The notes: a model not told the origin generated them from the letters alone. A stretch of 21,769 bases of DNA from Acidithiobacillus montserratensis (GCF_018853465.1 NZ_JABBOU010000082.1:1-21769), one strand, 5' to 3'; counted from the stretch's first letter, positions 1 to 8,253 are shown. Numbers and translations are program-made.

Positions 1-117
1 CTGGAGTGAAATTTATCGATGGATTACCGGCCAACCAAACCCTGCCGGATAACCAACAGGATGCCGCCTGAACCTATGTCAGCAAATGCTTATACACCAG
101 AATTGACAATAGCTCCC
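1..117 (+). mobile_element. Right end of an insertion sequence, probably IS256-family
   Basis: A plus-strand frame stays open from base 3 to a TGA at 69-71 and encodes the last 22 residues of a protein (ends LPANQTLPDNQQDAA). About 45 non-coding bases follow, ending near AGCTCCC at 111-117, where the reading frame of the neighbouring OLD gene becomes normal again. Read inward from that edge, the end is GGGAGCTATTGTCAATTCTGG followed by TGTATAA. This resembles the 'GTCAA...TTCTG-TGTAAA' ends of IS256/Mutator-type elements, and the ending of the protein can be aligned by eye with transposases of that family. The family is inference, because only one end is present and neither the other inverted repeat nor a target duplication can be seen. 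Acidithiobacillus carries known IS256-family elements (IST2), which makes this plausible. Confidence 0.55.
3..71 (+). CDS. Transposase, C-terminal fragment (partial at window edge)
   Basis: This is an open frame of 22 codons plus TGA that enters from the left edge of the window. The visible residues begin GVKFIDGLPANQ and end NQQDAA. It runs toward the terminal repeat of the insertion sequence, the usual arrangement for the 3' end of a transposase gene. The fragment is too short to show catalytic residues. The assignment rests on its position just inside a probable IS end and on weak similarity to the 'ALNQFAIxFEDRLP' ending of Mutator-type transposases. Confidence 0.4.
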   Translation, partial: GVKFIDGLPANQTLPDNQQDAA

Positions 118-1656
118 TGACGCGGCCCCCAGCACATCTTCAAATGTTGCTTCCTCCCAGTCGTCTTCTGGGAATAGGTGCGGCATGATTGAATTCACAA
201 CACGAGTCGCTCCGTAGCTCTCTTGTTGAACCTCGTCATCTGGATCGCCATCTTCCTGACTAACTTCCTCATCAACGGGGTCGAAATCCGTGAGAACGAC
301 GAACGGGCAATTCAAACCCTTCGGGCCAAGTAGCTGAACATAGGGCCCAAAGTTCGTTCCTGAAATAGAGCAAACCGTTATTCCAAACTCGTCAAAATCA
401 AAGTCGGGCTCATGAAGTCTTGCCAGTGTAGGCAACAGAAATTTCTCCGAGTCACCTTCGACAAGAATCACTCCTTTGGAAAAGAACAGCTCTCCTCGCG
501 TCACATCGATATAGCGTTCAAGGTCCTCAATTTCGGCATCCTGAAGGTCAATTCCATGAAGCGATCGTCCGACTGTATGGTCTAGTCCGGCTGAGTGCCG
601 GAGCACCACTACGTTCTTCAAAGGTGCAACGCTTGCGATGTTGGGTGAGTGGGTGGTTAGTATGATGTTTCGAGCGGGCAGCTCCTCTTTTGCATCACCC
701 TTTACGTTCAGATAGTTTCGGTAAATCCGACGTTGAAGATGCGGATGCAAATGAGCCTCGGGCTCTTCAATCGCCAAGAATGTGTGCTGCCGGACCCCCT
801 CGTTGACGAGATGCTGATTCTCGAGTTGCTTGAGCGCCAAATAAAGGACATTTGCTGAGCCAAGACTGGCTTCGGATACGCCCCGTTTTCCTCCGTCAAT
901 CATCAGTTGAAGAGCGCGCAACAGTTTCCCCGGATCAGTAGGCGCGAAACCGAGGGCTGTTTCGATTGCGTGCTGATCCCCGACCATGTCGGTCAGTTGG
1001 GAGTTCACGTCATCAACGATCTTCGAGAGTTCGGGTAGTTCGGCAATTTTCTCAGTCGTCTCCTGAACTTCATCGGCGATCTCCTGGAGCGCCTCTTCGT
1101 CAATGTCCGCAGCCGCACGATCAAGAAGTGGTCGGAACGGAGAACGCGCCCAGCGCGCCAAATCTCCCTCAGCGTCCCGCAATGCCGGAAACAAGTCCAT
1201 TGGCATCCAACGCCTTAATTCGTATCCGATGGAGTTTTCAACTCGCTCACCCCCGAAAATGATGAATTCGTAATCTGCCTCGCTGCGGGGCGCGGCTGCT
1301 AATCCCGAAATCGGTTGGAACCGATATGTAATGCGCGCCACCATTGGGTCCGGCTTAACCAAGCTGTCGGCAAGTATTGCAAGAAGATTCTCGTTGTCCT
1401 CAAAGTCGCGAAATTCGACTGAAATCTCGATGACATCGTCTAACTTTAGTGGGCGCTCTAACCCATCCCAGAAGTCGTCCAAGCGGAGCTGCCTGGCAGA
1501 GTCCGGCAACGACGGATCAAGAATCAGACGCAAAGCGAATAGAAGATTCGTTTTGCCAACCTTGTTCTCTCCAAGCACTACTGCATGTTCGCCCAGCCGC
1601 ACATTCAGATTCTTGAAGTTTCTGAAATTTTTGATCTTGATTCGGCTAAGTCTCAT
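79..1656 (-). pseudogene. OLD-family ATP-dependent endonuclease, 3' end truncated by an insertion sequence
   Basis: This is an ABC-type ATPase fused to a TOPRIM nuclease (overcoming-lysogenization-defect family). Members act on DNA and several serve in phage defence. Visible features are the N-terminal IKIKNFRNF strand, Walker A GENKVGKTN (residues 29-37), a signature-like LGSANVLYLAL stretch (~265-275), Walker B FLAIEEPEAHLHPH (~293-306), a TTHSP switch (~334-338), and TOPRIM residues VEGDSEKF (~399-406) and LTDFDP (~455-460). Reading enters the insertion sequence at residue 514. The last 12 residues (GSYCQFWCISIC) are encoded by the element, so the C-terminal part of the TOPRIM/helical region is missing. 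The start ATG has GGAG about 10 nt upstream and lies 21 nt past hsdS, so it was probably the third gene of an hsdM-hsdS operon. Whether the truncated protein is active is unknown. A GajA-like (Gabija) origin cannot be excluded because any partner gene would lie beyond the window. Confidence 0.85.
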
Positions 1657-1677
1657 TTAATAGGAGCTCCAGCGGTT

Positions 1678-2952
1678 TTAAAGGGTGAGTTCGTGAACGC
1701 GGGTCTTCGCGGTCATCAGTTCGTGAAGGAGGGTGCGGAAGAGGTCTTCGAGGCTGCGCTTCTTGTCGGCATGACTCCAAATTTTTGCGTCAACGGCACC
1801 GATTGTTTTGGCGATTTCGACCTGCTGCTCGTAGGGCGGCGACGGAATTTTAAGAACTGATATCTCGTTCTTGTTGTAGTTCGCTTGATTCACGGCACGT
1901 CGGGCGAGCTTCACGAACACGCCTTCTTCGCGATAGTGATTCATCAGATGTTTGAGAAAGTAGTTGTGCGACTTTTTCTCGCCCGCACAGATTCTCAAGA
2001 TGAACGACGCAAAGATATGTGGCTCGTCCTGCTCCTCATAGATTGCCGATTTCCCGATCAATTCGGCACTGTTCCGCCAATTGAAAAGAACGTCACCATC
2101 TTTCAGAACAAGGCGATTGGCCGTTTTCACCGGAACCACAATGCGGCGAATTTTCCAGTAGAGCAGATTTCCCTGTTTGTCGATGTCAGCAGTGCTGACA
2201 ATTTTGACTCCCTCTGGAGTAGGTGTCTTTGGGATAGCCTGCGAGACACCGTAGTCGATGAACTCCACGGTATCGATCAGTGGTTTCACCTCCCAGCTTT
2301 CGGGGACTGGGCCGATTTCGGTATGTTTTTGGGGTTCGTTGCGGAGGCCTTCGGTGAAGAGCTTGTGCATGAGGGCCTTTTTCAGATCGGTGGTGGTCTG
2401 AATGATCCGCTCCTGCGCTTCGATCGCCCGCTGCACCGTCGAAAGGATGTGCGCGATCTTCTTTTGCTCGGGGAGTGGGGGGAGAGGGAACCAAGACGCC
2501 GTTACGTCTGAGTCGCGGATCGCAGGATAACTCGCGCCACGCTCCAATCCCGCCATGCGAGCGTTGAAGTGATCAGTAATCAAAAACGAATATAGAAAAC
2601 CCGGTTCTACCTTCGCTTTGTCGCAACGCAGTACGCAATATCCGGTGCTCGCAATCGCACCATCAAGTTCCGGCGGAACCAACGCAATTCGCTTGAGGGT
2701 CGGGCGAACCGTCGCAAACAGAACGTCGTCAGTTTCAATCGCTTTTCGTGCTCGGCTTGGCGCTTCAGATCCAAGTGTCGAAGCCGCGCCGGTGATTTTG
2801 AATGACGTGTTGGAAACAGCCGAAACATCGACGTATTGAAACTCCTCGTTGGGGTTCTTTCTCGGATCGCATTGCTTTGCCTTGACCACGACATTCCCAA
2901 TAGACGCTTCCGTCCATGTCTCAGGAAGCAGGTATGGTTTGCCGTCCATCAT
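1678..2952 (-). CDS. hsdS: Type I restriction-modification specificity subunit HsdS
   Basis: This is a 424-aa DNA-recognition subunit that directs the HsdM/HsdR complex to a bipartite sequence. It has the usual two-fold layout. Target-recognition domain 1 (~1-155) is followed by a conserved helical region with PLPPLPEQKKIAHILSTV (~157-173). Target-recognition domain 2 (~206-368) begins at the repeat-like PESWEVKPL and is followed by IPSPPYEQQVEIAKTI (~369-384). The start was chosen at the ATG at 2952-2950, which overlaps the hsdM stop as ATGA, a classic coupled junction. The frame stays open further upstream, but that part is an out-of-frame shadow of hsdM. The two domains differ from each other, so the target should be asymmetric. 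The target sequence cannot be read from the protein. Confidence 0.93.
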   Translation of the reverse strand: MMDGKPYLLPETWTEASIGNVVVKAKQCDPRKNPNEEFQYVDVSAVSNTSFKITGAASTLGSEAPSRARKAIETDDVLFATVRPTLKRIALVPPELDGAIASTGYCVLRCDKAKVEPGFLYSFLITDHFNARMAGLERGASYPAIRDSDVTASWFPLPPLPEQKKIAHILSTVQRAIEAQERIIQTTTDLKKALMHKLFTEGLRNEPQKHTEIGPVPESWEVKPLIDTVEFIDYGVSQAIPKTPTPEGVKIVSTADIDKQGNLLYWKIRRIVVPVKTANRLVLKDGDVLFNWRNSAELIGKSAIYEEQDEPHIFASFILRICAGEKKSHNYFLKHLMNHYREEGVFVKLARRAVNQANYNKNEISVLKIPSPPYEQQVEIAKTIGAVDAKIWSHADKKRSLEDLFRTLLHELMTAKTRVHELTL

Positions 2953-4508
2953 ATCCCGATCTTCTCCAAAATTTCCTTCAGTTCCTTGTCCGTCTCCCGC
3001 ACCTCGGCCTCGATAACCTCCAGCTCCGCGACGATTTCCGCGATGGGCCGGTAGGTTTCGGCTTCCGAGGTATGGATGTAGCGGCTGGGGGAGATGTTGT
3101 AGTCGTTTTTCTTCAACTCGGTGTGATCGACGATGCGGCTGAGTTTTTCTTCTTCCTTCCAGCCGATGAGGGTGTCGGCGATGCGCTGAATGCCGGCTTC
3201 GGGGATGAAGTTCTTGGGGTCGCCCTTTTCGAAGACCTGCGAGGCATTGACGAGCAAGACCTTGCCCTGGCGGTCCGGCGCCTTGGCCTTGTTCAGGAAC
3301 AGCACGATGCCGGGGGCGGTGGTGTTGTAGAAGAGGTTTTCGGGCAGGTAGAGCACGCTCTCGACGAGGTCGTGGTCGACAAACCACTGGCGGACGGTCT
3401 TTTCCTTGTTGGTGCCGGCATTGCCCGAGCCGCGCGAGGCGGCGCCAGTGTCGAGGACGACGGCGGCACGGCCAGTGGCGTTCAGGCTGGCATGGATGTG
3501 CTGCACCCAGCCCCAGTCGGCGGAGGATTTGCCGGGAAAGCCGGCCCCGGCGGGGAAGCGGTCGAGTTCGTCGTTGTCGTAGTCGGCCTCGGTGAACCAG
3601 TCCTGGTTCCACATGGGATTGGCGACGACGCGGTCGAAGGTGCGCAGCTTGCCTTGCTTGTTGCGAAATTTGGGGTTCTTGAAGGTGTCGCCGATCTCGA
3701 TCTGGCCTTCCATGTCGTGGATGATCATGTTCATGTTGGCCATCGCCCAGGTCTCGGCGATGTATTCCTGGCCGTAGAGCTTGAGGGGGGCGACGGTGCG
3801 TTTTTTGCCTTTTGCCGCCTCTTCCATCGCGATCTCGCACTTGATCAGCAGGCCGCCGGAGCCGCAAGTGGGGTCGTAGATGTCCATGCCGGGCTCGGGC
3901 TGGAGCACGCGGGACATGATGGTGCCGACCTCGGGCGGGGTGTAGAACTCGCCGGCGCTCTGGCCGCCGCCTTCGGCGAACTTGCGGATAAGGTATTCGT
4001 AGCTCTTGCCGATGATGTCGGCCTCCACGTCCTCAAGCCCGAGGCGCTTGGTGCTGATGGCCTCGATGAGGTTGGAGAGGCGATCGTCGTCGAGGTCGCG
4101 CTGGCCGTGGGTGGTGGCGTTGAAATCAACGCGGTCGATGATGCCCTGCAGAAGCGGGTTTTCCCGGGCGATGGCGCGCATGTGGCTGGTGACGCCTTCG
4201 CCGATCCAGTCGGAGAGCTTGCGGATGACGGACCAGACCGGCTGCTCAGGATCGTCTGGCACAAGGGGCAGGTAGAAGCGAACGAGCTTGTGGTCAGCCT
4301 TGACGAGCTGGAAGGCTTTCTGACGCGAGCCGACCTCGGCGGCGATGCGGTTCAGTTCGTCGTCGAAGACATCGCAGAGGCGCTTGGTGAAAATGAGGGG
4401 GAGGATGTAGTCCTTGTATTTTGGTGCGTCCTTGGCGCCACGGATGGAGCAGGCAGCGTCCCATATCCACGATTCGAGGGATTTTTCTTTACCGTTATTG
4501 TTTGCCAC
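2949..4508 (-). CDS. hsdM: Type I restriction-modification DNA methyltransferase subunit HsdM
   Basis: This 519-aa N6-adenine methyltransferase subunit acts with HsdS to modify host DNA. Visible features are an N-terminal HsdM domain (residues ~8-150), GEFYTP (~186-191), the SAM-binding motif I DPTCGSGG (212-219), and a catalytic motif IV reading ANPMW (296-300), where most relatives have NPPF/Y. The Asn, first Pro and an aromatic residue are kept and the second Pro is Met. The start is GTG at 4508, giving MANNNGKEKS; AAGGA lies about 9 nt upstream. It is the first gene of the hsdM-hsdS-OLD cluster, with a candidate promoter about 30-60 nt upstream. The restriction subunit HsdR is not in this window and may lie beyond the insertion sequence or be lost. 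Confidence 0.95.
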   Translation of the reverse strand: MANNNGKEKSLESWIWDAACSIRGAKDAPKYKDYILPLIFTKRLCDVFDDELNRIAAEVGSRQKAFQLVKADHKLVRFYLPLVPDDPEQPVWSVIRKLSDWIGEGVTSHMRAIARENPLLQGIIDRVDFNATTHGQRDLDDDRLSNLIEAISTKRLGLEDVEADIIGKSYEYLIRKFAEGGGQSAGEFYTPPEVGTIMSRVLQPEPGMDIYDPTCGSGGLLIKCEIAMEEAAKGKKRTVAPLKLYGQEYIAETWAMANMNMIIHDMEGQIEIGDTFKNPKFRNKQGKLRTFDRVVANPMWNQDWFTEADYDNDELDRFPAGAGFPGKSSADWGWVQHIHASLNATGRAAVVLDTGAASRGSGNAGTNKEKTVRQWFVDHDLVESVLYLPENLFYNTTAPGIVLFLNKAKAPDRQGKVLLVNASQVFEKGDPKNFIPEAGIQRIADTLIGWKEEEKLSRIVDHTELKKNDYNISPSRYIHTSEAETYRPIAEIVAELEVIEAEVRETDKELKEILEKIGI

Positions 4509-4532
4509 CAGCGTTTTTCCTTTTGATTATCT

Positions 4533-4550
4533 GCAACAACGATATGTTGC
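4533..4550. promoter_or_regulatory. Inverted repeat around the hsdM -10, possible operator
   Basis: GCAACA-N6-TGTTGC is a perfect 6+6 bp inverted repeat whose central 6 nt are the predicted -10 hexamer of hsdM. Such placement would let a bound repressor block transcription. Restriction-modification genes are often controlled this way, but no controller gene is seen nearby other than the AbrB-type antitoxin. Confidence 0.35.
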
Positions 4551-4567
4551 TCCGCGCGGAATGTAAA
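4539..4567 (-). promoter_or_regulatory. Candidate hsdM promoter
   Basis: On the minus strand there is TTTACA (4567-4562, 5/6 to consensus), a 17-bp spacer, and TATCGT (4544-4539, 4/6), ending 30 nt before the hsdM GTG. The -10 hexamer sits exactly in the 6-nt gap of an inverted repeat (see next entry). It is found by eye only. Confidence 0.4.
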
Positions 4568-4710
4568 CCACGCGTTCTCACCCGGCCTGACGGCTCTTTA
4601 CTGGATCAGGCCCGTTTCTGCATGGGCCGCCCCGAGCGCATTGGCCCTGGTCGATGTACCGCTTTGAGCGTGCTGACGGAGACGGAGGGGATGCTTTTAC
4701 CCATATTCAT

Positions 4711-5133
4711 TCATTTCTCCCCACTGGTCTTGGCGAATAGCACCACGCCAGGCAGCCCATCGAAATGCGCATCGCAGGTGAGCAAGGTCGCGCCCTGACG
4801 TCGCGCCGTCGCGTAAACGATGGCATCGACCGTGGCCAGCTTGTATTCGCGGTGCAAATCTGCCGCGAGCAGCGCGATGGCGGAGTCCAGAGGCACGACC
4901 ACGCATTTCTGCGTATAGGCGATCACCTGGTCGGCCTGATCCTCGCCAACCTCACGCACCAGCCACTTCGACAGTTCAAGCTGCACGATGGTCGGTACAA
5001 TGCACTGCGGCCTGTCCGGAAACTGCTTTGCCAGACGCTTGCCCAGCAAGGTGTCGGCAAGCCATTCGATCCAGGCCGAGGTATCGACCACGCACGGCGT
5101 TACCGCGTCATCAGTAGCGATCCTTGCGATCAC
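4711..5133 (-). CDS. vapC: PIN-domain toxin (VapC-like ribonuclease)
   Basis: This is a PIN-domain endoribonuclease of about 140 aa, the toxin half of a type II toxin-antitoxin pair. The acidic active-site residues are in order: D17 in VVDTSAW, E53 in QLELS, D103 in TVDAIVYA and D121 in TCDAHFD. The family cleaves tRNA or rRNA in a Mg-dependent way; the target here is unknown. The start is a GTG at 5133, overlapping the antitoxin gene by 23 nt. No in-frame ATG lies before VVDTSAW, so a non-ATG start is required, and the exact codon is uncertain. Translation coupled to the antitoxin upstream fits toxin-antitoxin operons. The protein ends with SGEK just before a minor 34-codon frame that I do not call. 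Confidence 0.88.
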   Translation of the reverse strand: MIARIATDDAVTPCVVDTSAWIEWLADTLLGKRLAKQFPDRPQCIVPTIVQLELSKWLVREVGEDQADQVIAYTQKCVVVPLDSAIALLAADLHREYKLATVDAIVYATARRQGATLLTCDAHFDGLPGVVLFAKTSGEK

Positions 5134-5323
5134 GAAAGTCGGAGGTCGCAGCGCCCTTGGCGATGCCGACCAACTGCGCCATCTCGGGCACCGGCATCAC
5201 CAGCACGCCCTTGCCCTTGGGGATGAATACAAACTCCTGCCCGGCTTCCCAGTGCTGCTCTTCGCGCACGGCCTTGGGGATGGAAATCTGGAACTTGCTC
5301 GACAAGATAGCTGTAGCGGTCAT
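5111..5323 (-). CDS. vapB: AbrB/SpoVT-type antitoxin (VapB-like)
   Basis: This 70-aa protein has an N-terminal swapped-hairpin AbrB-like DNA-binding domain: TATAILSSKFQISIPKAVRE (residues 2-21) is followed by GQEFVFIPKGKGVLVMPV. It should neutralise the adjacent PIN toxin through its C-terminal tail and repress its own operon. The start was set at the ATG at 5323 because AGGAG lies 8 nt upstream. A longer frame beginning MLIDPAGA at 5353 lacks a ribosome-binding site and does not extend the domain. The gene overlaps the toxin start by 23 nt. No clear promoter was found in the 125 bp up to pyrC'. Confidence 0.88.
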   Translation of the reverse strand: MTATAILSSKFQISIPKAVREEQHWEAGQEFVFIPKGKGVLVMPVPEMAQLVGIAKGAATSDFRDRKDRY

Positions 5324-5478
5324 GGTTCGTGCTCCTGCTGGATCGATAAGCATTTGGTAAGAATAGCTAACCCCAGCCCAGGATGCCAGGCAAGTTCACA
5401 GGCCAAGCGTTGACTCTGTGGGTTTCGCGCACGCCTTCAGGAATACGCGGTTTACATACATCAAATGACAAACAAAAA

Positions 5479-6753
5479 TCACCCCCGATACACTACTCTC
5501 CCACCCACCAGGGTATAACGCACCCGACCCCGTAAATCCCACTGGGCGTAGGGGAGGTTGCGACCGCGACTGGCGCCGGAAACAGGATTCAGGGTAAACC
5601 CAGCCTCGGGGTCAAACAGGCAGATATCGGCGGCACCGCCGACTTGCAGCGTGGGAGGCGGCAGCCCCAGGGCTTCGGCGGGACCGCTACTCAGTAACTT
5701 CAGGGCATCCATCAGAGTAATCAGGCCATCGTCCACCAGACGCAAGGTCAACGGTAACAGCCACTCAACGGCACTGATGCCAAAAGGGGCTTGAATAAAA
5801 GTCATCCCCTCACGATCAATGCCCCAGGGACAGTGATCACTGCTGATGGCCGCAACTTCTCCCGCTGCCACAGCACGCCGCAAGGCGTCCCGCTCGGCGA
5901 GGGAACGCAAGGGCGGCAGCACCTTGGCATGGACATTGAAATAACCCACATCCTGCTCGGTGAGGAGCAGGTGATGAATACTCACTCCGCAGTGGACGGC
6001 TTCACCCCGTTGTCGGGCGGTCTGAACTGCGGCAATGGCCGCAGCCGTACTGAGCTGGGGGAAAAATACCGGGCAATCACTCAGCGCCGCCACCGCCAGA
6101 TCCCGCTGGATACCCACCAGCTCCGCTGTCGCACTGCGCCCCGGAAGCCCCAGACGCATACTCAAGCCGCTCTCGTTCATGACCCCCTGGGCAGCCAGGT
6201 CGGCGTCTTCCGGGTGCAGCAATACGGGACAGCCGAGGTCGGCGGCATAGCTCAGCGCCAATCGGAGCAAGGCGGCATTGCGGATAGGTTCCTTGGCCTG
6301 ACTGAAGACCAGGGCACCCGCCTCTTGCAGCGCCGCCATTTCAGTCAATGCCTGTCCCTGCAGGCCCATGCTCAAGGCGCCACTTACATGGACCCGCGCC
6401 AGCCCCAGGGACTCGGCCGTCAAACGCTGCTCCTGGAGCACTGCAGGGGTATCGGCAACCGGCTGGGTGTCGGGACGCAGGACTACCCGGGTAACGCCAC
6501 CGGCTACTGCCGCCCGCAATTCACTGGCCAGATCCCCGTCCCGCCCATGACCGGGGCTATGCCCCTGAAAACTACTCTCAATAAATCCGGGACAAGCGAC
6601 CAGGCCGGTAGCATCGAGAATTTCCTCGGCCTGAAAATCCCGGGGAACAGGGCCTCTTGTGGTGATTTTTCCGTCCTCAATCCCCAGATCGGTGATGGCA
6701 TCAAAGCCATCGACAGGGTCCAGCACGCGCACATTGCGGATGATTCTACGCAT
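5479..6753 (-). CDS. pyrC': Dihydroorotase-like protein PyrC', probably non-catalytic
   Basis: This 424-aa amidohydrolase-fold protein is homologous to class I dihydroorotase. In Pseudomonas the equivalent pyrC' product is inactive and holds the aspartate transcarbamoylase complex together. Here the HxH metal motif after PGFI reads [15 protein letters not shown] (59-73), lacking the aligned His pair. The DDG region reads FSQAKEP (150-156), and the later HxST His is Gln (FFPQLST). HPED (180-183) and the SSDHCPW Asp remain. The start was set at the ATG at 6753, which has GGAGGAG 6-7 nt upstream; a start five codons earlier would lack one. It overlaps pyrB by 8 nt. A true dihydroorotase should be encoded elsewhere. 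It is the last gene of the operon, and no clear terminator follows. Confidence 0.9.
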   Translation of the reverse strand: MRRIIRNVRVLDPVDGFDAITDLGIEDGKITTRGPVPRDFQAEEILDATGLVACPGFIESSFQGHSPGHGRDGDLASELRAAVAGGVTRVVLRPDTQPVADTPAVLQEQRLTAESLGLARVHVSGALSMGLQGQALTEMAALQEAGALVFSQAKEPIRNAALLRLALSYAADLGCPVLLHPEDADLAAQGVMNESGLSMRLGLPGRSATAELVGIQRDLAVAALSDCPVFFPQLSTAAAIAAVQTARQRGEAVHCGVSIHHLLLTEQDVGYFNVHAKVLPPLRSLAERDALRRAVAAGEVAAISSDHCPWGIDREGMTFIQAPFGISAVEWLLPLTLRLVDDGLITLMDALKLLSSGPAEALGLPPPTLQVGGAADICLFDPEAGFTLNPVSGASRGRNLPYAQWDLRGRVRYTLVGGRVVYRG

Positions 6754-7744
6754 GGCTTTCTCCTCCACCCGCAGCGCCCGCGAGGAGCGTCAATACCGCC
6801 ATACGCACCGCCAGCCCATGGGAAACCTGCTGCAAAATAACGGCCTGATTCCCGTCCGCCACTTCCGAGGCAATTTCGACGCCACGATTCATGGGGCCGG
6901 GATGCAACACCAGCGCATGGGGCTGCGCCCACTGCAAGCGCTCCGGGGTCAGACCAAAACGCCGATGAAACTCATCCAGGCTGGGCAGACGGTGGGATTC
7001 CATGCGCTCTTTCTGCAGGCGCAGGGCACAGATCACGTCCACTCCCCGCAATCCCGCCTGCAAGTCGTGATACACATGCACACCCAGGGAGGCCAGCTCC
7101 TTGGGAACCAAAGTCCGGGGACCGATGACACGGATTTCCGGACAACCCAGAATGGACAAGGCATGAATCTGGGAACGGGCCACCCGCGAATGCAGGATGT
7201 CGCCCACGATCGCCACCACCCGACCTTCAATGGGACCAGCCAGGCGGCGGATAGTGAACACATCCAGCAGCGCCTGGGTCGGGTGGGCATGCTGACCATC
7301 ACCGGCATTGATGACCAGCGCCGAATCGCCCAGATGGCGGGCGATAAGGTGGGCCGCTCCCGCCTCCGGATGACGGATCACGAAACCATCCACCTGCATG
7401 GCCATGAGATTGTCGACCGTATCGATGAGGGATTCGCCCTTGCTGGTACTGCTGGTACTGGCGGCGATATTCAGTACATCCGCAGACAGCCGTTTGGCCG
7501 CCAGCTCAAAGGTACTGCGAGTCCGGGTACTGTTCTCAAAAAACAGATTGACGATGGTCTTGCCCCGCAGGGTGGGGGTTTTTTTGACGCTACGCTGGGC
7601 TATGCTCAAAAAAGATTCGGCAGTATCGAGAATCTGCAACAAATCCCGCTCCCGCAACCCCTCGGTACTGAGCAGATGGCGCAAACGTCCCTGAGTATCA
7701 TATTGAGGATTCCCATCACCGAGGCGAAAGGTCTGAAGGCTCAT
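6746..7744 (-). CDS. pyrB: Aspartate carbamoyltransferase catalytic subunit
   Basis: This 332-aa enzyme makes carbamoyl-aspartate from carbamoyl phosphate and aspartate, the committed step of pyrimidine synthesis. The carbamoyl-phosphate site [12 protein letters not shown] (69-80), the 80s-loop SSTSKGES (98-105), HPTQALLD (154-161) and the aspartate-side HPGPMNRG are all intact. The start at 7744 overlaps the pyrR stop as ATGA; an in-frame start ten codons earlier would extend into pyrR with no added conservation. There is no pyrI in the cluster, and pairing with the dead dihydroorotase homologue downstream fits a dodecameric class A complex as in Pseudomonas. Confidence 0.96.
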   Translation of the reverse strand: MSLQTFRLGDGNPQYDTQGRLRHLLSTEGLRERDLLQILDTAESFLSIAQRSVKKTPTLRGKTIVNLFFENSTRTRSTFELAAKRLSADVLNIAASTSSTSKGESLIDTVDNLMAMQVDGFVIRHPEAGAAHLIARHLGDSALVINAGDGQHAHPTQALLDVFTIRRLAGPIEGRVVAIVGDILHSRVARSQIHALSILGCPEIRVIGPRTLVPKELASLGVHVYHDLQAGLRGVDVICALRLQKERMESHRLPSLDEFHRRFGLTPERLQWAQPHALVLHPGPMNRGVEIASEVADGNQAVILQQVSHGLAVRMAVLTLLAGAAGGGESHA

Positions 7745-8253
7745 GCAACACTCCCCGGCGCAGCCGCCAACCATTCCAGACGCAAAGGGTCAGGTCCCCG
7801 CAACTTGATTTGCCCACCTGTCGCGCCATTGAGGCGCAGGGCGGCAATGTCGGCAGACACCGGCAATTCGTGGCCACCACGATCCACCAGCACGGCCAGC
7901 AGCACACTGGCAGGGCGGCCATAATCAAAAATCTCGTTAAGGGCCGCGCGGATGGTGCGCCCGGTATAGAGCACGTCATCCACCAGAATGATGGAGCGGC
8001 CATTCACATCAAAGGGGATATCCGAGGCGCGCACCTGCGGGTGCAGCCCTATCTGACTGAAATCATCCCGGTAAAAGGAAATATCCAGCCGCCCCAGGGC
8101 GGTGTTCAGGCCCAAAGCATGGTGCAAGGCCTGGGCAACCCAGACCCCGCCGGTAAAAATACCAATCATGGCGGTCTGTTCAGGGTCCACGCGGGGACGT
8201 AAATCCCGAACCATGCCCTCCAGCAAGCTGCTCACATCCCAATCTGCGTTCAT
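7741..8253 (-). CDS. pyrR: PyrR: pyrimidine operon regulator / uracil phosphoribosyltransferase
   Basis: This 170-aa phosphoribosyltransferase-fold protein carries the PRPP-binding motif [19 protein letters not shown] (88-106). In Gram-positives PyrR binds pyr mRNA and controls attenuation; it also has weak uracil phosphoribosyltransferase activity. Here it sits inside an operon between ruvX (4-nt ATGA overlap) and pyrB (4-nt overlap). No leader or attenuator separates it from pyrB, so classic leader attenuation is not evident at this site. Its role could be regulatory by another route or enzymatic. Confidence 0.94.
   Translation of the reverse strand: MNADWDVSSLLEGMVRDLRPRVDPEQTAMIGIFTGGVWVAQALHHALGLNTALGRLDISFYRDDFSQIGLHPQVRASDIPFDVNGRSIILVDDVLYTGRTIRAALNEIFDYGRPASVLLAVLVDRGGHELPVSADIAALRLNGATGGQIKLRGPDPLRLEWLAAAPGSVA

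Noticed and set aside
2953..3867. N-terminal extension of the hsdS frame
   Set aside because: The sequence is Arg/Pro/His-rich shadow of hsdM. The real start is at the ATGA overlap at 2949-2952.
2916..4526. Long plus-strand open frame (536 codons) opposite hsdM
   Set aside because: It is antisense to a clear HsdM with conserved motifs. Its product is a repetitive Val/Gly/Asp/Leu sequence typical of the mirror frame of a GC-rich gene.
4608..4711. Minus-strand 34-codon frame after the toxin (begins MNMGKSIPSV), with a GGGGAG upstream
   Set aside because: It is short, has no recognisable domain and ends in low-complexity basic residues. It could be a remnant but there is not enough to call it a gene.
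5354..5478. Attachment site or terminator downstream of pyrC'
   Set aside because: I found no direct repeat, tRNA end or stable hairpin with a T-run. The boundary remains undefined.
6659..7924. Plus-strand 421-codon frame opposite pyrB
   Set aside because: It is antisense to aspartate transcarbamoylase with intact motifs, and its composition (His/Gln-rich) is that of a mirror frame.
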